From NCBI RefSeq assembly GCF_020520425.1, contig NC_079489.1, positions 87,411,810 to 87,475,809 on the forward strand: 64,000 nucleotides of DNA, in the 5' to 3' direction. Below the pieces are notes generated by a model. It worked only from the letters and a program-made list of their open reading frames with translations. It was not told where the DNA came from and did not search any database. Below are positions 1 to 11,082 of this stretch, one piece after another (position 1 is the stretch's first letter; the number at the start of each line of letters is the position of its first letter). This DNA comes from Spinacia oleracea. Lineage: Eukaryota > Streptophyta > Magnoliopsida > Caryophyllales > Amaranthaceae. A program made the translations under genes and the position numbers.

Positions 1-2024
1 CATAGGAATGTCATTTCCGATAAGCAATATGTCGTCGACATATAATACTAGGAAAGCAATTTGGCTCCCACTGACCTTCTTGTATACACAAGATTCGTCC
101 GCGTTCTTGATGAAACCAAAGTCACTGACTGCTTCATCAAAACGTATATTCCAGCTCCTGGATGCCTGCTTCAATCCGTAGATTGACTTCTTTAGCTTGC
201 ATACCTTTTTAGCATTCTTTGGATCCTCAAAACCTTCAGGCTGTGTCATAAACACGGTTTCTGTTAAAACGCCGTTTAAGAAAGCAGTTTTGACATCCAT
301 CTGCCATATTTCGTAATCGTAATATGCAGCGATTGCTAACATTATTCGAATAGACTTTAGCATTGCAACTGGTGAAAAGGTTTCATCGTAATCCACACCG
401 TGGACTTGCCTGTAACCTTTTGCAACCAATCTAGCTTTGAAAACTTCAAGTTTCCCATCCTTGTCCTTTTTCAGTTTGAAAACCCATTTGCTTCCAATGG
501 CTTGGTAGCCATCTGGCAAATCGACCAAATCCCATACTTGGTTTTCAGACATGGAGTCTAATTCAGATTGCATGGCTTCTTGCCACTGCTTGGAGCTAGG
601 GCTCGTCATAGCTTGCTTGTAAGTCGCAGGTTCATCACTTTCAAGTAATAGAACGTCATAGCTCTCGTTCGTCAAAATACCTAAGTACCTTTCCGGTTGA
701 GATCTATATCTTTGCGATCTACGCGGGGTAACATTTCTAGATTGACCATGATTCTCACCAGATTCTTCTAAAGATCTCTGAGTTTCATTCTGAATGTCAT
801 CTTGAGCATTCTCTAGAGTTTGTTGTTCGACTCGAATTTCTTCGAGGTCTACTTTTCTCCCACTTGTCATTTTGGAAATGTGATCTTTCTCCAAAAAGAC
901 ACCATCTCGAGCAACAAACACTTTGTTCTCAGATGTATTGTAGAAGTAATACCCCTTTGTTTCCTTTGGATAGCCCACAAGGATACATTTGTCAGATTTT
1001 GGATGAAGTTTGTCTGAAATTAATCGTTTGACGTATACTTCACATCCCCAAATCTTAAGAAAAGACACATTTGGAGGCTTTCCAAACCATAATTCGTATG
1101 GAGTCTTTTCGACAGCTTTAGACGGAGCTCTATTTATAGTGAGTGCAGCTGTATTTAGTGCATGTCCCCAAAATTCTAATGGAAGTTCGGCCTGACCCAT
1201 CATTGACCTGACCATGTCTAGCAAGGTTCTGTTCCTCCGTTCTGACACACCGTTCCATTGTGGTGTTCCAGGAGGAGTCAATTCTGATAGAATTCCACAT
1301 TCTTTCAGATGGTCATCAAATTCATAGCTCAGATATTCACCGCCTCTATCAGACCGCAGTGCCTTAATCTTCTTGCCTAATTGATTCTCTACTTCACTCT
1401 GAAATTCCTTGAATTTGTCAAAGGATTCAGACTTATGCTTCATTAGGTAGACATAACCATACCTACTGAAGTCATCAGTGAAAGTGATAAAGTAGCTGAA
1501 ACCACCTCTAGCATTTGTACTCATTGGTCCACATACATCTGTATGGATTAAACCCAATAGTTCATTTGCTCTTTCTCCGACTTTAGAGAAAGGTTGCTTT
1601 GTCATTTTGCCAAGTAAACATGATTCGCATTTACCATAATCCTCTAAGTCAAATGGTTCTAGAATTCCTTCCCTTTGAAGTCTTTCTAAGCGTTTCAAGT
1701 TTATATGGCCTAATCGACAATGCCACAGATAGGTGAGATCTGAATCATCCTTTTTGGCCTTTTTGGTATTTATGTTATATACTTGTTTGTCGTGATCTAA
1801 TAAATAAAGTCCATTGACTAATCTAGCAGATCCATAAAACATCTCTTTAAAATAAAACGAACAACTATTGTCTTTTATTATAAAGGAAAATCCCTTAGCA
1901 TCTAAGCAAGAAACTGAAATGATGTTTTTAGTAAGACTTGGAACATGGAAACATTCTTCCAGTTCCAAAACTAGCCCGGAGGGCAACGACAAATAGTAAG
2001 TTCCTACGGCTAATGCAGCAATCC
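1..2024 (-). pseudogene. Copia element B: pol fragment (protease to mid reverse transcriptase), cut by element A and by the window edge
   Basis: This stretch is almost base for base the same as 5179-7202 of element A and has the same length, so it is the middle of the pol gene of a sister copy. Reading leftwards on the minus strand it encodes the end of protease, GAG-pre-integrase, integrase and the first part of reverse transcriptase, and leaves the window just after the YVDD region. The differences I saw from A are single substitutions. No stop interrupts the frame, so B probably had an intact pol before A landed at 2024/12425. The rest of RT, RNase H and the 3' LTR must lie left of the window. 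Confidence 0.9.
2020..2024. repeat. Target site duplication AATCC of element A (partner at 12425-12429)
   Basis: AATCC ends at 2024, just before the LTR, and recurs directly after the far LTR at 12425-12429. In the uninterrupted sister copy the site occurs once, at 7198-7202, flanked by the same bases on both sides. This fixes the insertion point and shows that the two outer pieces belong to one element. Confidence 0.95.
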
Positions 2025-3366
2025 TGTTAGGTTATGATACATATGACATTACATAGATCATGCGGAAACAACCATTAACCCAGGAAACATATTATTTACA
2101 CATAATCATTTAGCATAGTTTAGATGCATACTCTTTGTTGCGTGCCTTCCCTAGCTGCGCCCGAACCGAACAAGAACAAGTCTTTTAGGACTCCAAGTGT
2201 CGTCCCTCCGTAGAAAGTCCACAGCACGTCCGGATCCGCCTTAAGATTGACCAACTAGAATCGCCCTTAAGGTACTCAGAAAATTCGGCACTTTTGGGGC
2301 AAGATGGGTGTTTGAATTTTCTCTCAAAAAAACTCACTTTTGAATACTTTGAAACTTGTGTATAAATTATGACCCCTAGGCCTTTATTTATAGAGTTATG
2401 GAAAAGGAATCGTAATCCTAGTAGGATGCGAATTAATTGGAATTAGAATTCTACATGAATTCTACTTAATCAATTTATCCAATAGGAATAGACATTTAAT
2501 CATACACTGACTCTTGCAGATTCAGGAATCTCGCATGAGCTCAAACTCACACACACACGGCAGCCACAAGGGCTGCCCACGCATGCGAGCAGCAGCCCAC
2601 GCAGCGCGGCCCACGCATGCGTGGCCTTGTGCGCGCTGGGCTGTGGCGTGCGTGCTTTGCTGGGCGATGGCCTGGCTTCGTGCTGGGCCTTCGTCCGGCA
2701 GGCCTCGTCCGATGCTAATTCGTACGATACGCTTCCGATTAAAATTCCATTTCCGGAATCTATTTCCGATACGAACAATATTCAATATTTCCGATTCCGG
2801 AATTAATTTCCGTTTCGAACAAATATTTAATATTTCCGTTTCCGGAATTATTTTCCGATTCCGGTAATATTTCCGATTCTGACAATATTTCCGTTTCCGG
2901 CAATATTTCCGATTCTGGTAATATTTCCATTTCCAACAATATTTTCCGATACGTACCATGTTTCCGTTTCCGGTAACATCTACGACTTGGATAATATTCA
3001 TATTTCCGATACGATCCATATTTCCGTTTCCGGCAATATCATCGTTTCCGGAGTATTCATTTCTTGCCTGTGACGATCTTAGCTCCCACTGAAACCAAGA
3101 TCCGTCGGTTCCGAATATTCATAGATGGAGTATTTAATGCCATTAAATACTTGATCCGTTTACGTACTATTTGTGTGACCCTACGGGTTCAGTCAAGAGT
3201 AAGCTGTGGATTAATATCATTAATTCCACTTGAACTGAAGCGGCCTCTAGCTAGGCATTCAGCTCACTTGATCTCACTGAATTATTAACTTGTTAATTAA
3301 TACTGAACCGCATTTATTAGACTTAACATAGAATGCATACTTGGACCAAGGGCATTATTTCCTTCA
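2025..3366 (-). repeat. 3' LTR of element A
   Basis: This 1342-bp LTR matches 11083-12424 at a constant offset of 9058, with no mismatch in the stretches I compared. It contains a TATA-like CTATAAATA on the minus strand at 2385-2393, a GC-rich block with a CA microsatellite (about 2545-2715) and an array of TTTCCG motifs (about 2735-3060). Near-identity of the two LTRs points to very recent insertion. Confidence 0.95.
2735..3060. repeat. TTTCCG-motif array inside the Copia LTR
   Basis: The hexamer TTTCCG recurs roughly every 10-20 bases, often as AATATTTCCGATTC or AATATTTCCGTTTC, giving a degenerate short tandem array over about 325 bp. The same array is in the other LTRs at about 11793-12118 and 17010-17340. 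On the element strand it reads CGGAAA and lies in the U3 part, upstream of the TATA-like box, so it could be a repeated regulatory module. No function is shown by sequence alone. Confidence 0.7.
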
Positions 3367-3378
3367 GTCTCCCACTTG
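3367..3378 (-). other. Polypurine tract of element A
   Basis: On the minus strand the bases before the 3' LTR read AAGTGGGAGAC, a typical Copia plus-strand priming tract that directly abuts the LTR. Confidence 0.8.
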
Positions 3379-4230
3379 TCCTTAGGGACAAGTGTGCATT
3401 TCCTAATTCCTTTGTCGCTCGATGCTTGCTCTTGAACATAAGGTAAGAGTTGTCATCCTTATTATGTCCAGAGGTGTTCCTCGGTTTCAGAGTTCAACTG
3501 ATCAAATAAACAGATAATCATAGCCTATGATTCATCCGAGCACGGCCATGCATTTCACAGTTTCTAGCTCTCCGAGTGGCCTTGTACAACTTTTAAGCAT
3601 CTCATCCCGATTTATGGGAGGACAATCCCAATCTTGCGATCTTGAGATTAGACTTCGTTTGATAGGTGATTACCTGAGCGTTGCCTTTATAGCCTCCTTT
3701 TACGGTGCGACGGTTGGTCAACGTCAAAGCAACCAGTTCTCAAACAAGTAATCTCAAATCACTCAGGTATTGAGGATTTAGTGTCTAATAATTTAATGAA
3801 ATTTACTTATGACAGACTTTCATCTCTTACAGTAAAGTTTCATAGGTCTTGTCCGATACTAGTCTTCCCAAAGTAAGTATCTATGCAAATGATTATGACA
3901 TTGCCATGTCCACATAGTTCAAGAAACAGAACTACTAGTCATCTTGCATTCTAATCGTCTAACGTTTTCTATGCGTCCAATTTTATAGAAAACTCCGACT
4001 AGGGACCATTTTCAACCTTTGACATTCAAGTTCACTTGATAGACATTTCTTAGTCACAGGACTGGTCCTGACAGTCTATCTTGAATATATCGTCAAGTTG
4101 AAGGGACTCATCATTTAATAAACCACAAATTAAATGGAAAAATGAATTCCTTTCATTTATTGTGAATGATTAACCAATAATGTTTTACAAAGATTTAAAC
4201 TCTAAAACTTTAAAACATTAAACAGAGACA
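3379..4230 (-). other. Element A: noncoding stretch between gag-pol stop and PPT
   Basis: About 850 bp separate the pol stop from the PPT. I see no long frame on the element strand and no recognisable domain; a short opposite-strand frame at 3527-3751 has no family resemblance. Some Copia lineages have an extra gene here, but none is evident. Confidence 0.6.
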
Positions 4231-7200
4231 TCAAAGCCATTCTCCAATATGCTTGATTCCCATAGCTGCAGTGTGCGAGTTGTGCTTCGCTTGCGGCAGA
4301 GGTTTAGTTAATGGATCTGATATGTTGTCATCAGTTCCAATTTTGCTTATCTCGACTTCTTTTCTTTCAACGAACTCTCGTAGAAGGTGAAATCTACGAA
4401 GTACATGCTTGACTCTCTGGTGGTGTCTAGGCTCTTTTGCCTGTGCAATAGCTCCGTTATTATCACAATACAGGGCTATTGGTCCTTTAATGGAGGGGAC
4501 TACACCAAGTTCTCCTATGAACTTCCTTAGCCATATAGCTTCCTTTGCTGCTTCATGTGCAGCAATGTACTCCGCTTCAGTTGTAGAATCCGCAATGGTG
4601 CTTTGCTTAGCACTTTTCCAGCTTACTGCTCCTCCGTTGAGGCAGAAGACAAACCCAGACTGTGATCTGAAATCATCTTTGTCGGTTTGGAAACTTGCGT
4701 CCGTATAGCCTTTAACAATTAATTCATCATCTCCACCATAGACCAGGAAGTCATCTTTGTGCCTTTTCAGGTACTTCAGAATATTCTTGGCAGCAGTCCA
4801 ATGCGCCTCTCCTGGGTCTGACTGGTATCTGCTCGTAGCACTGAGTGCGTACGCAACATCCGGGCGTGTACATATCATAGCATACATTATTGAACCAATC
4901 AATGATGCATATGGAATCCCATTCATTCGTCTACGCTCATCAAGTGTTTTTGGGCACTGAGTCTTGCTTAGAGTCATTCCATGAGACATGGGTAGGTAGC
5001 CTCGCTTGGAGTCCGCCATCTTGAACCTATCAAGCACCTTATTGATATAAGTGCTTTGACTAAGTCCAATCATCTTTTTAGATCTATCTCTGTAAATCTT
5101 GATGCCCAATATGTACTGTGCTTCTCCTAGATCCTTCATCGAAAAACATTTCCCAAGCCAAATCTTGACAGAGTTCAACATAGGAATGTCATTTCCGATA
5201 AGCAATATGTCGTCGACATATAATACTAGGAAAGCAATTTTGCTCCCACTGACCTTCTTGTATACACAAGATTCGTCCGCGTTCTTGATGAAACCAAAGT
5301 CACTGACTGCTTCATCAAAACGTATATTCCAGCTCCTGGATGCCTGCTTCAATCCGTAGATTGACTTCTTTAGCTTGCATACCTTTTTAGCATTCTTTGG
5401 ATCCTCAAAACCTTCAGGCTGTGTCATAAACACAGTTTCTGTTAAAACGCCGTTTAAGAAAGCAGTTTTGACATCCATCTGCCATATTTCGTAATCGTAA
5501 TATGCAGCGATTGCTAACATTATTCGAATAGACTTTAGCATTGCAACTGGTGAAAAGGTTTCATCGTAATCCACACCGTGGACTTGCCTGTAACCTTTCG
5601 CAACCAATCTAGCTTTGAAAACTTCAAGTTTCCCATCCTTGTCCTTTTTCAGTTTGAAAACCCATTTGCTTCCAATGGCTTGGTAGCCATCTGGCAAATC
5701 GACCAAATCCCATACTTGGTTTTCAGACATGGAGTCTAATTCAGATTGCATGGCTTCTTGCCATTGCTTGGAGCTAGGGCTCGTCATAGCTTGCTTGTAA
5801 GTCGCAGGTTCATCACTTTCAAGTAATAGAACGTCATAGCTCTCGTTCGTCAAAATACCTAAGTACCTTTCCGGTTGAGATCTATATCTTTGCGATCTAC
5901 GCGGGGTAACATTTCTAGATTGACCATGATTCTCACCAGATTCTTCTAAAGATCTCTGAGTTTCATCCTGAATGTCATCTTGAGCATTCTCTAGAGTTTG
6001 TTGTTCGACTCGAATTTCTTCGAGGTCTACTTTTCTCCCACTTGTCATTTTGGAAATATGATCCTTCTCCAAAAAGACACCATCTCGAGCAACAAACACT
6101 TTGTTCTCAGATGTATTGTAGAAGTAATACCCCTTTGTTTCCTTTGGATAGCCCACAAGGATACATTTGTCAGATTTTGGATGAAGTTTGTCTGAAATTA
6201 ATCGTTTGACGTATACTTCACATCCCCAAATCTTAAGAAAAGACACATTTGGAGGCTTTCCAAACCATAATTCGTATGGAGTCTTTTCGACAGCTTTAGA
6301 CGGAGCTCTATTTATAGTGAGTGCAGCTGTATTTAGTGCATGTCCCCAAAATTCTAATGGAAGTTCGGCCTGACCCATCATTGACCTGACCATGTCTAGC
6401 AAGGTTCTGTTCCTCCGTTCTGACACACCGTTCCATTGTGGTGTTCCAGGAGGAGTCAATTCTGATAGAATTCCACATTCTTTCAGATGGTCATCAAATT
6501 CATAGCTCAGATATTCACCGCCTCTATCAGACCGCAGTGCCTTGATCTTCTTGCCTAATTGATTCTCTACTTCACTCTGAAATTCCTTGAATTTGTCAAA
6601 GGATTCAGACTTATGCTTCATTAGGTAGACATAACCATACCTACTGAAGTCATCAGTGAAAGTGATAAAGTAGCTGAAACCACCTCTAGCATTTGTGCTC
6701 ATTGGTCCACATACATCTGTATGGATTAAACCCAATAGTTCATTTGCTCTTTCTCCAACTTTAGAGAAAGGTTGCTTTGTCATTTTGCCAAGTAAACATG
6801 ATTCGCATTTACCATAATCCTCTAAGTCAAATGATTCTAGAATTCCTTCCCTTTGAAGTCTTTCTAAGCGTTTCAAGTTTATATGGCCTAATCGACAATG
6901 CCACATATAGGTGAGATCTGAATCATCCTTTTTGGCCTTTTTGGTATTTATGTTATATACTTGTTTGTCGTGATCTAATAAATAAAGTCCATTGACTAAT
7001 CTAGCAGATCCATAAAACATCTCTTTAAAATAAAACGAACAACTATTGTCTTTTATTATAAAGGAAAATCCCTTAGCATCTAAGCAAGAAACTGAAATGA
7101 TGTTTTTAGTAAGACTTGGAACATGGAAACATTCTTCCAGTTCCAAAACTAGCCCGGAGGGCAACGACAAATAGTATGTTCCTACAGCTAATGCAGCAAT

Positions 7201-8196
7201 CCGTGCTCCATTTCCCACTCGTAGGTCGACTTCACCCTTGCTTAACTTTCTACTTCTTCTTAGTCCCTGTGGATTGGAACATAAGTGTGAGCCACAACCT
7301 GTATCTAATACCCAAGAAGTTGAATTAGCAAGTATACAGTCTATAACGAAAATACCTGAAGATGGAACGACTGTTCCGTTCTTCTGATCTTCCTTTAGCT
7401 TCAAGCAATCTCTCTTCCAATGCCCCTTCTTCTTGCAGTAGAAGCATTCGGATTCAGAAGTGGGTTGACTGACCTTCCTCTTTGCAGATTTGGCGCCAGT
7501 TTGCTTAGTTGGGCTGGCCTTGTTGCCACCTTTCTTAGCATTCCTCTTCTTTCCAGATTTCTTGAACTTGCCCCCACGCACCATAAGCACATCCTGCTTA
7601 TCACTTTTGAGCGTCTTTTCAGCGGTCTTCAGCATACCGTGAAGCTCAGTGAGCGTTTTGTCCAGACTATTCATACTGTAGTTCAGTTTGAACTGATCAT
7701 ACCCGCTATGAAGAGAATGGAGGATGGTGTCTATAGCCATTTCCTGAGAAAATTGCTGATCCAGCCGACTCATATTCTCAATGAGTCCAATCATTTTGAG
7801 AACATGTGGACTTACGGGCTCGCCTTTCTTAAGCTTGGTCTCAAGAATTTGCCTATGAGTCTCGAATCTTTCGACTCGAGCCAGATCTTGGAACATGTTC
7901 TTCAACTCACTGATGATTGTGAAAGCATCTGAGTTGATGAACGTTTTCTGCAGATCCGCACTCATGGTGGCGAGCATTAGACATTTCACATCCTTGTTGG
8001 CATCAATCCAACGATTGAGGGCTGCCTGAGTGATCCCGTCGCCTGGAGCTTCGGGCATCGCCTCATCTAGGACATACTCCTTTTCTTCCTGCATAAGAAC
8101 TATTTGCAAGTTCCTTTGCCAGTCAAGGAAGTTTTTCCCGTTCAACTTCTCCTTTTCGAGAATTGATCGAATGTTGAATGAATTGTTGTTTGCCAT
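4231..8196 (-). CDS. Copia gag-pol polyprotein of element A, intact
   Basis: The single frame of 1321 residues starts at the ATG at 8196 (MANNNSFNIRS); the frame is open 31 codons further upstream, but no ATG there fits the family better. Domains in order: gag; zinc knuckle CX2CX4HX4C (about residues 251-264); aspartic protease with DTG (about 298-300); GAG-pre-integrase WHCRLGH (about 432); integrase D-D(35)E at about 494, 557 and 593; reverse transcriptase with DVKTAFLNG and YVDD (about 993-996); RNase H with TDASF, STTEAEY and the KHV...FHLLRE block. Protease, integrase, RT and RNase H process the element, copy its RNA and integrate the DNA in virus-like particles. All catalytic residues I looked for are present and no frameshift interrupts it. 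Confidence 0.95.
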   Translation of the reverse strand: MANNNSFNIRSILEKEKLNGKNFLDWQRNLQIVLMQEEKEYVLDEAMPEAPGDGITQAALNRWIDANKDVKCLMLATMSADLQKTFINSDAFTIISELKNMFQDLARVERFETHRQILETKLKKGEPVSPHVLKMIGLIENMSRLDQQFSQEMAIDTILHSLHSGYDQFKLNYSMNSLDKTLTELHGMLKTAEKTLKSDKQDVLMVRGGKFKKSGKKRNAKKGGNKASPTKQTGAKSAKRKVSQPTSESECFYCKKKGHWKRDCLKLKEDQKNGTVVPSSGIFVIDCILANSTSWVLDTGCGSHLCSNPQGLRRSRKLSKGEVDLRVGNGARIAALAVGTYYLSLPSGLVLELEECFHVPSLTKNIISVSCLDAKGFSFIIKDNSCSFYFKEMFYGSARLVNGLYLLDHDKQVYNINTKKAKKDDSDLTYMWHCRLGHINLKRLERLQREGILESFDLEDYGKCESCLLGKMTKQPFSKVGERANELLGLIHTDVCGPMSTNARGGFSYFITFTDDFSRYGYVYLMKHKSESFDKFKEFQSEVENQLGKKIKALRSDRGGEYLSYEFDDHLKECGILSELTPPGTPQWNGVSERRNRTLLDMVRSMMGQAELPLEFWGHALNTAALTINRAPSKAVEKTPYELWFGKPPNVSFLKIWGCEVYVKRLISDKLHPKSDKCILVGYPKETKGYYFYNTSENKVFVARDGVFLEKDHISKMTSGRKVDLEEIRVEQQTLENAQDDIQDETQRSLEESGENHGQSRNVTPRRSQRYRSQPERYLGILTNESYDVLLLESDEPATYKQAMTSPSSKQWQEAMQSELDSMSENQVWDLVDLPDGYQAIGSKWVFKLKKDKDGKLEVFKARLVAKGYRQVHGVDYDETFSPVAMLKSIRIMLAIAAYYDYEIWQMDVKTAFLNGVLTETVFMTQPEGFEDPKNAKKVCKLKKSIYGLKQASRSWNIRFDEAVSDFGFIKNADESCVYKKVSGSKIAFLVLYVDDILLIGNDIPMLNSVKIWLGKCFSMKDLGEAQYILGIKIYRDRSKKMIGLSQSTYINKVLDRFKMADSKRGYLPMSHGMTLSKTQCPKTLDERRRMNGIPYASLIGSIMYAMICTRPDVAYALSATSRYQSDPGEAHWTAAKNILKYLKRHKDDFLVYGGDDELIVKGYTDASFQTDKDDFRSQSGFVFCLNGGAVSWKSAKQSTIADSTTEAEYIAAHEAAKEAIWLRKFIGELGVVPSIKGPIALYCDNNGAIAQAKEPRHHQRVKHVLRRFHLLREFVERKEVEISKIGTDDNISDPLTKPLPQAKHNSHTAAMGIKHIGEWL

Positions 8197-11068
8197 ATTA
8201 AAAACTACAATTGAAAAGAATAAACAAATAAATAACCATTCACAGTTTCTCTTAATAAACTTAAATTCTAGCATACATGCATAATTCAATGTTTATTAAG
8301 CATTTTATTCAAGTTATGTGTTCCGGCAGGTGTGAATAAAATGATTCCAAGATCCTAAAATCATTGAAGAACTAAGCACAGTTTGTCGACTTAATCCTAG
8401 AACATCTTAGGTAAGCAAAAGCCTTTTGCTAATAGTCTAGAAACTATTCTTGGTTGATAGGTACGTCTAAGAACTTATTAGGTAAACCTATCGAATTTGC
8501 CACGACATAAAAGGACTCCTTACTTATATCGTTGAGTTTCACCAAAACTAACATGTACTCACAATTATTTGTGTACCTTGCCCCTTTAGGACCAATAAGT
8601 AACACCTCGCTGAGCGAAAACTATTACTAGATTGATGTAAAGGATATCCAAGCAAGTGTATATTTTGGCATGGCACCTTTTAACTCAATTTTTAAGTTTG
8701 GAACTTAAGGCTCTTACTATGTTGGTTAGATTTTAAGTGAACTAAAATCCTTAATCATGCAACATAATCAAGCTTTTGATCTCATGCATTTTAAGACATA
8801 TTTAAAGCAATAAATAACTTAAAACATGCATAAGATATTTGTGATCTAGTATGGCCCGACTTCATCTTGAAGCTTTGACTTCAAAGTCCGTCTTGAAAAT
8901 CTCCGTGGGAGGCACCATTTTCTTCAAATAGGATAAGTTATAACTAATTACAACTATTTGATGGTACGCAGACCATATTTGAATTGAAAAACAACTTTGG
9001 TACTTTAGACCAATTACATTCAAATTAATGGTACGCAGACCATATTTTCTATCCTATTTGGGCCATACTAGTCACTTCATAACCTGCAAAACAGTACATA
9101 TACAATATATACCATTCACCCATTCATTATCATGAATGGCCCACATAGCTGGTTAGTTAAACACATTATGCATCACGTAAACATTTGCAGCAATTAATCA
9201 AGGGCACCAATAATCTACCAATTATTCAGTCCTTATTAATTCTAATCGAGTTGTTTTAACCTTAAGGATTTGTAGACCTAATCAAGAGTTTATGACTAAA
9301 AGCACTCCCACTCAAACCAATAAATTCATATGCTTTACTAATTTTAAACATAAAATTGTATTTCTAGTCTAACCGGAAACATACAAATTTAATTAAAATT
9401 TAAAGCTCATATAAATTTATAATTGAATCCAAAAATTTAATTTTAATTTCAGTCACATTTAAATTAATTTATGATTTTAATTTTAGTAAAATAATTAGAA
9501 TAAATGCCATTTATTATAATTATAATATTCAAAATTGAAATCCAAGAAATTAATTCAAATTATTAATTTTAAAATCAATTAAAAATTACGTGAACTGAAA
9601 TTTTCAAATTAAACATTCAAAACGATCTAATCGTAACGCAAACACCCTACGCGTTGCACGCCCATGGGCTGTACGCACACAGCCATTGCTGGCCATGTGC
9701 GCGCAGCCCATGCGCTCGTTGCATAGCTGCTGCTGTCCCATACGCAAGCCTCCGCACAGCGCCCACCGCACGCGAGCTATCGCTCGCAGCGCGCGCGCGT
9801 TACCGCGCTCGCTGGTGCGCGAGATCGCTCGCTGGTGCGCGCGAGCCATCGCTCGCTGGGGCGCTGCATCGCTCGCTGGCGCGCGAGATCGCGCGCTGGC
9901 GCGCGAGATCGCTCGCTAGTGCGCGCGAGCCAACGCTCGCTGGGGCGCTGCATCGCTCGCTGGCGCGCGAGATCGCGCGCTGGCGCGCGAGATCGCTCGC
10001 TGGTGCGCGCGAGTGATGCTGGGCGCAGCGCTCGTGGCACGCGAGCTTGCGCTCGCTGCGCACGAGGCTGCGCGCTGTTGTGCGAGGCAGCGCGCGCTGT
10101 GGCGCAGCTCGCTTGCTGCCCACACGCGACTGCCTTGGCTCGCCCCTCGCCCATGCCCATACGTTCATTGCTCGTGGCACACGACACAAGGCAGGGCTGC
10201 TGCCTTGTGCTCGTGCACTACGGCCTTGCTCATTGCATTCGTGCCGCACGGGCGACGAGCTCCCTTGCTCGTCGTCGCATGCCCGCATTATACAACACCC
10301 CTTAAGGGTAACACGAAGCGTCCATTGCTTCGTGCGTGCAAGTTATTTGAACGAATCGCATAAAAATTTAAAATTTATATTTAAAATTAATGACAAATTA
10401 ATAAATAATATTAATTTCATAATTTTAGGGCGAAAAAATCGAAAATTTATTATCCAATTGATTTCCGATTGATATGGATTCAAGTCTAGGTCATAAAAAT
10501 TTAAAATTTATCGTAAATTTACAATTTTTATGGTGGTTTTTAATCATAGGTTTCTAATTAAATTACAATTAATTATGAAAATCAAATTAATTCTAAATTA
10601 TTCTAATTTTCAACAAATTAATCATAATTACAAATTAGATTGCATAATTAACAAGACTAGGCATTCAAACTTGTTAAACATATGCAATAGGTCAATCAAA
10701 AATTCAAGATTTATCAACAAGAATCGCAAATATTTAATTTAACATCTTAAATTTACGAAATTTTGCATTCGAAAAACTAAAACCTTCGAAAAGTCATAGT
10801 TAGGCTTCGAATTTGAGAATTCTGGGTTCGGCAGAAAAATACTATTTTTGTCAAAATTTTAGAATGCCTTTTACATGCGGAATTGACACAAAAATCACTC
10901 AATTCGGATGAGTAATGAAGAAACTGCCGAAAAACTGCGTACGTATAATTAAATAAACGCAATTTGCAACTAATTAACAATTACGAAAATTAATCACCCC
11001 TTTTAATTCTTGCAAATTTGTAATATTTAACCATGTTCATGCAATTTAGATTATGAAAATAATAAGGG
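8197..11068 (-). other. Element A: long untranslated leader
   Basis: The 2.87 kb between the PBS and the gag start is AT-rich except for a GC-rich island at about 9650-10310 that contains a minisatellite. A motif ATGGTACGCAGACCATATT occurs twice (about 8960 and 9030). On the element strand the GC island is open in several frames (for example 9800-10288), giving Arg/Ala/Ser-rich low-complexity peptides. I regard these as compositional, although short upstream frames could affect gag translation. Confidence 0.75.
9781..10016. repeat. GC-rich minisatellite in leader of A, 84-bp period
   Basis: Units begin at 9835, 9919 and 10003, each opening GTGCGCGCGAG, so the period is 84 bp with two full copies and a partial third. 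Smaller CGCTCGCTGG / CGCGCGAGATCG modules repeat inside each unit. The equivalent place in element B has a different, 64-bp unit. Confidence 0.85.
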
Positions 11069-11082
11069 GCTCGTGATACCAC
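11069..11082 (-). other. Primer binding site of element A
   Basis: Directly inside the 5' LTR the minus strand reads TGGTATCACGAGCC, close to the TGGTATCAGAGC complement of initiator tRNA-Met used by most plant Copia elements. It primes minus-strand cDNA. Confidence 0.85.

Noticed and set aside
820-1195. Plus-strand frames opposite Copia pol (also 5998-6373 and 7420-7932)
   Set aside because: Antisense shadows of the intact minus-strand gag-pol.
2500-3019. Frames on both strands in the LTRs (also 11558-12077 and 16761-17301)
   Set aside because: They lie in LTR sequence, recur with each LTR copy and translate the TTTCCG array; no protein family is visible.
9835-10016. CRISPR-like regular repeats
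   Set aside because: Units are head-to-tail tandem repeats without unique spacers, inside a plant retroelement.
9654-10363. Several overlapping 100-160 residue frames on both strands in the leader of element A
   Set aside because: They are low-complexity Arg/Ala/Ser/Cys translations of a GC-rich minisatellite, open in many frames at once, with no domain; reported as composition effects and not as genes.
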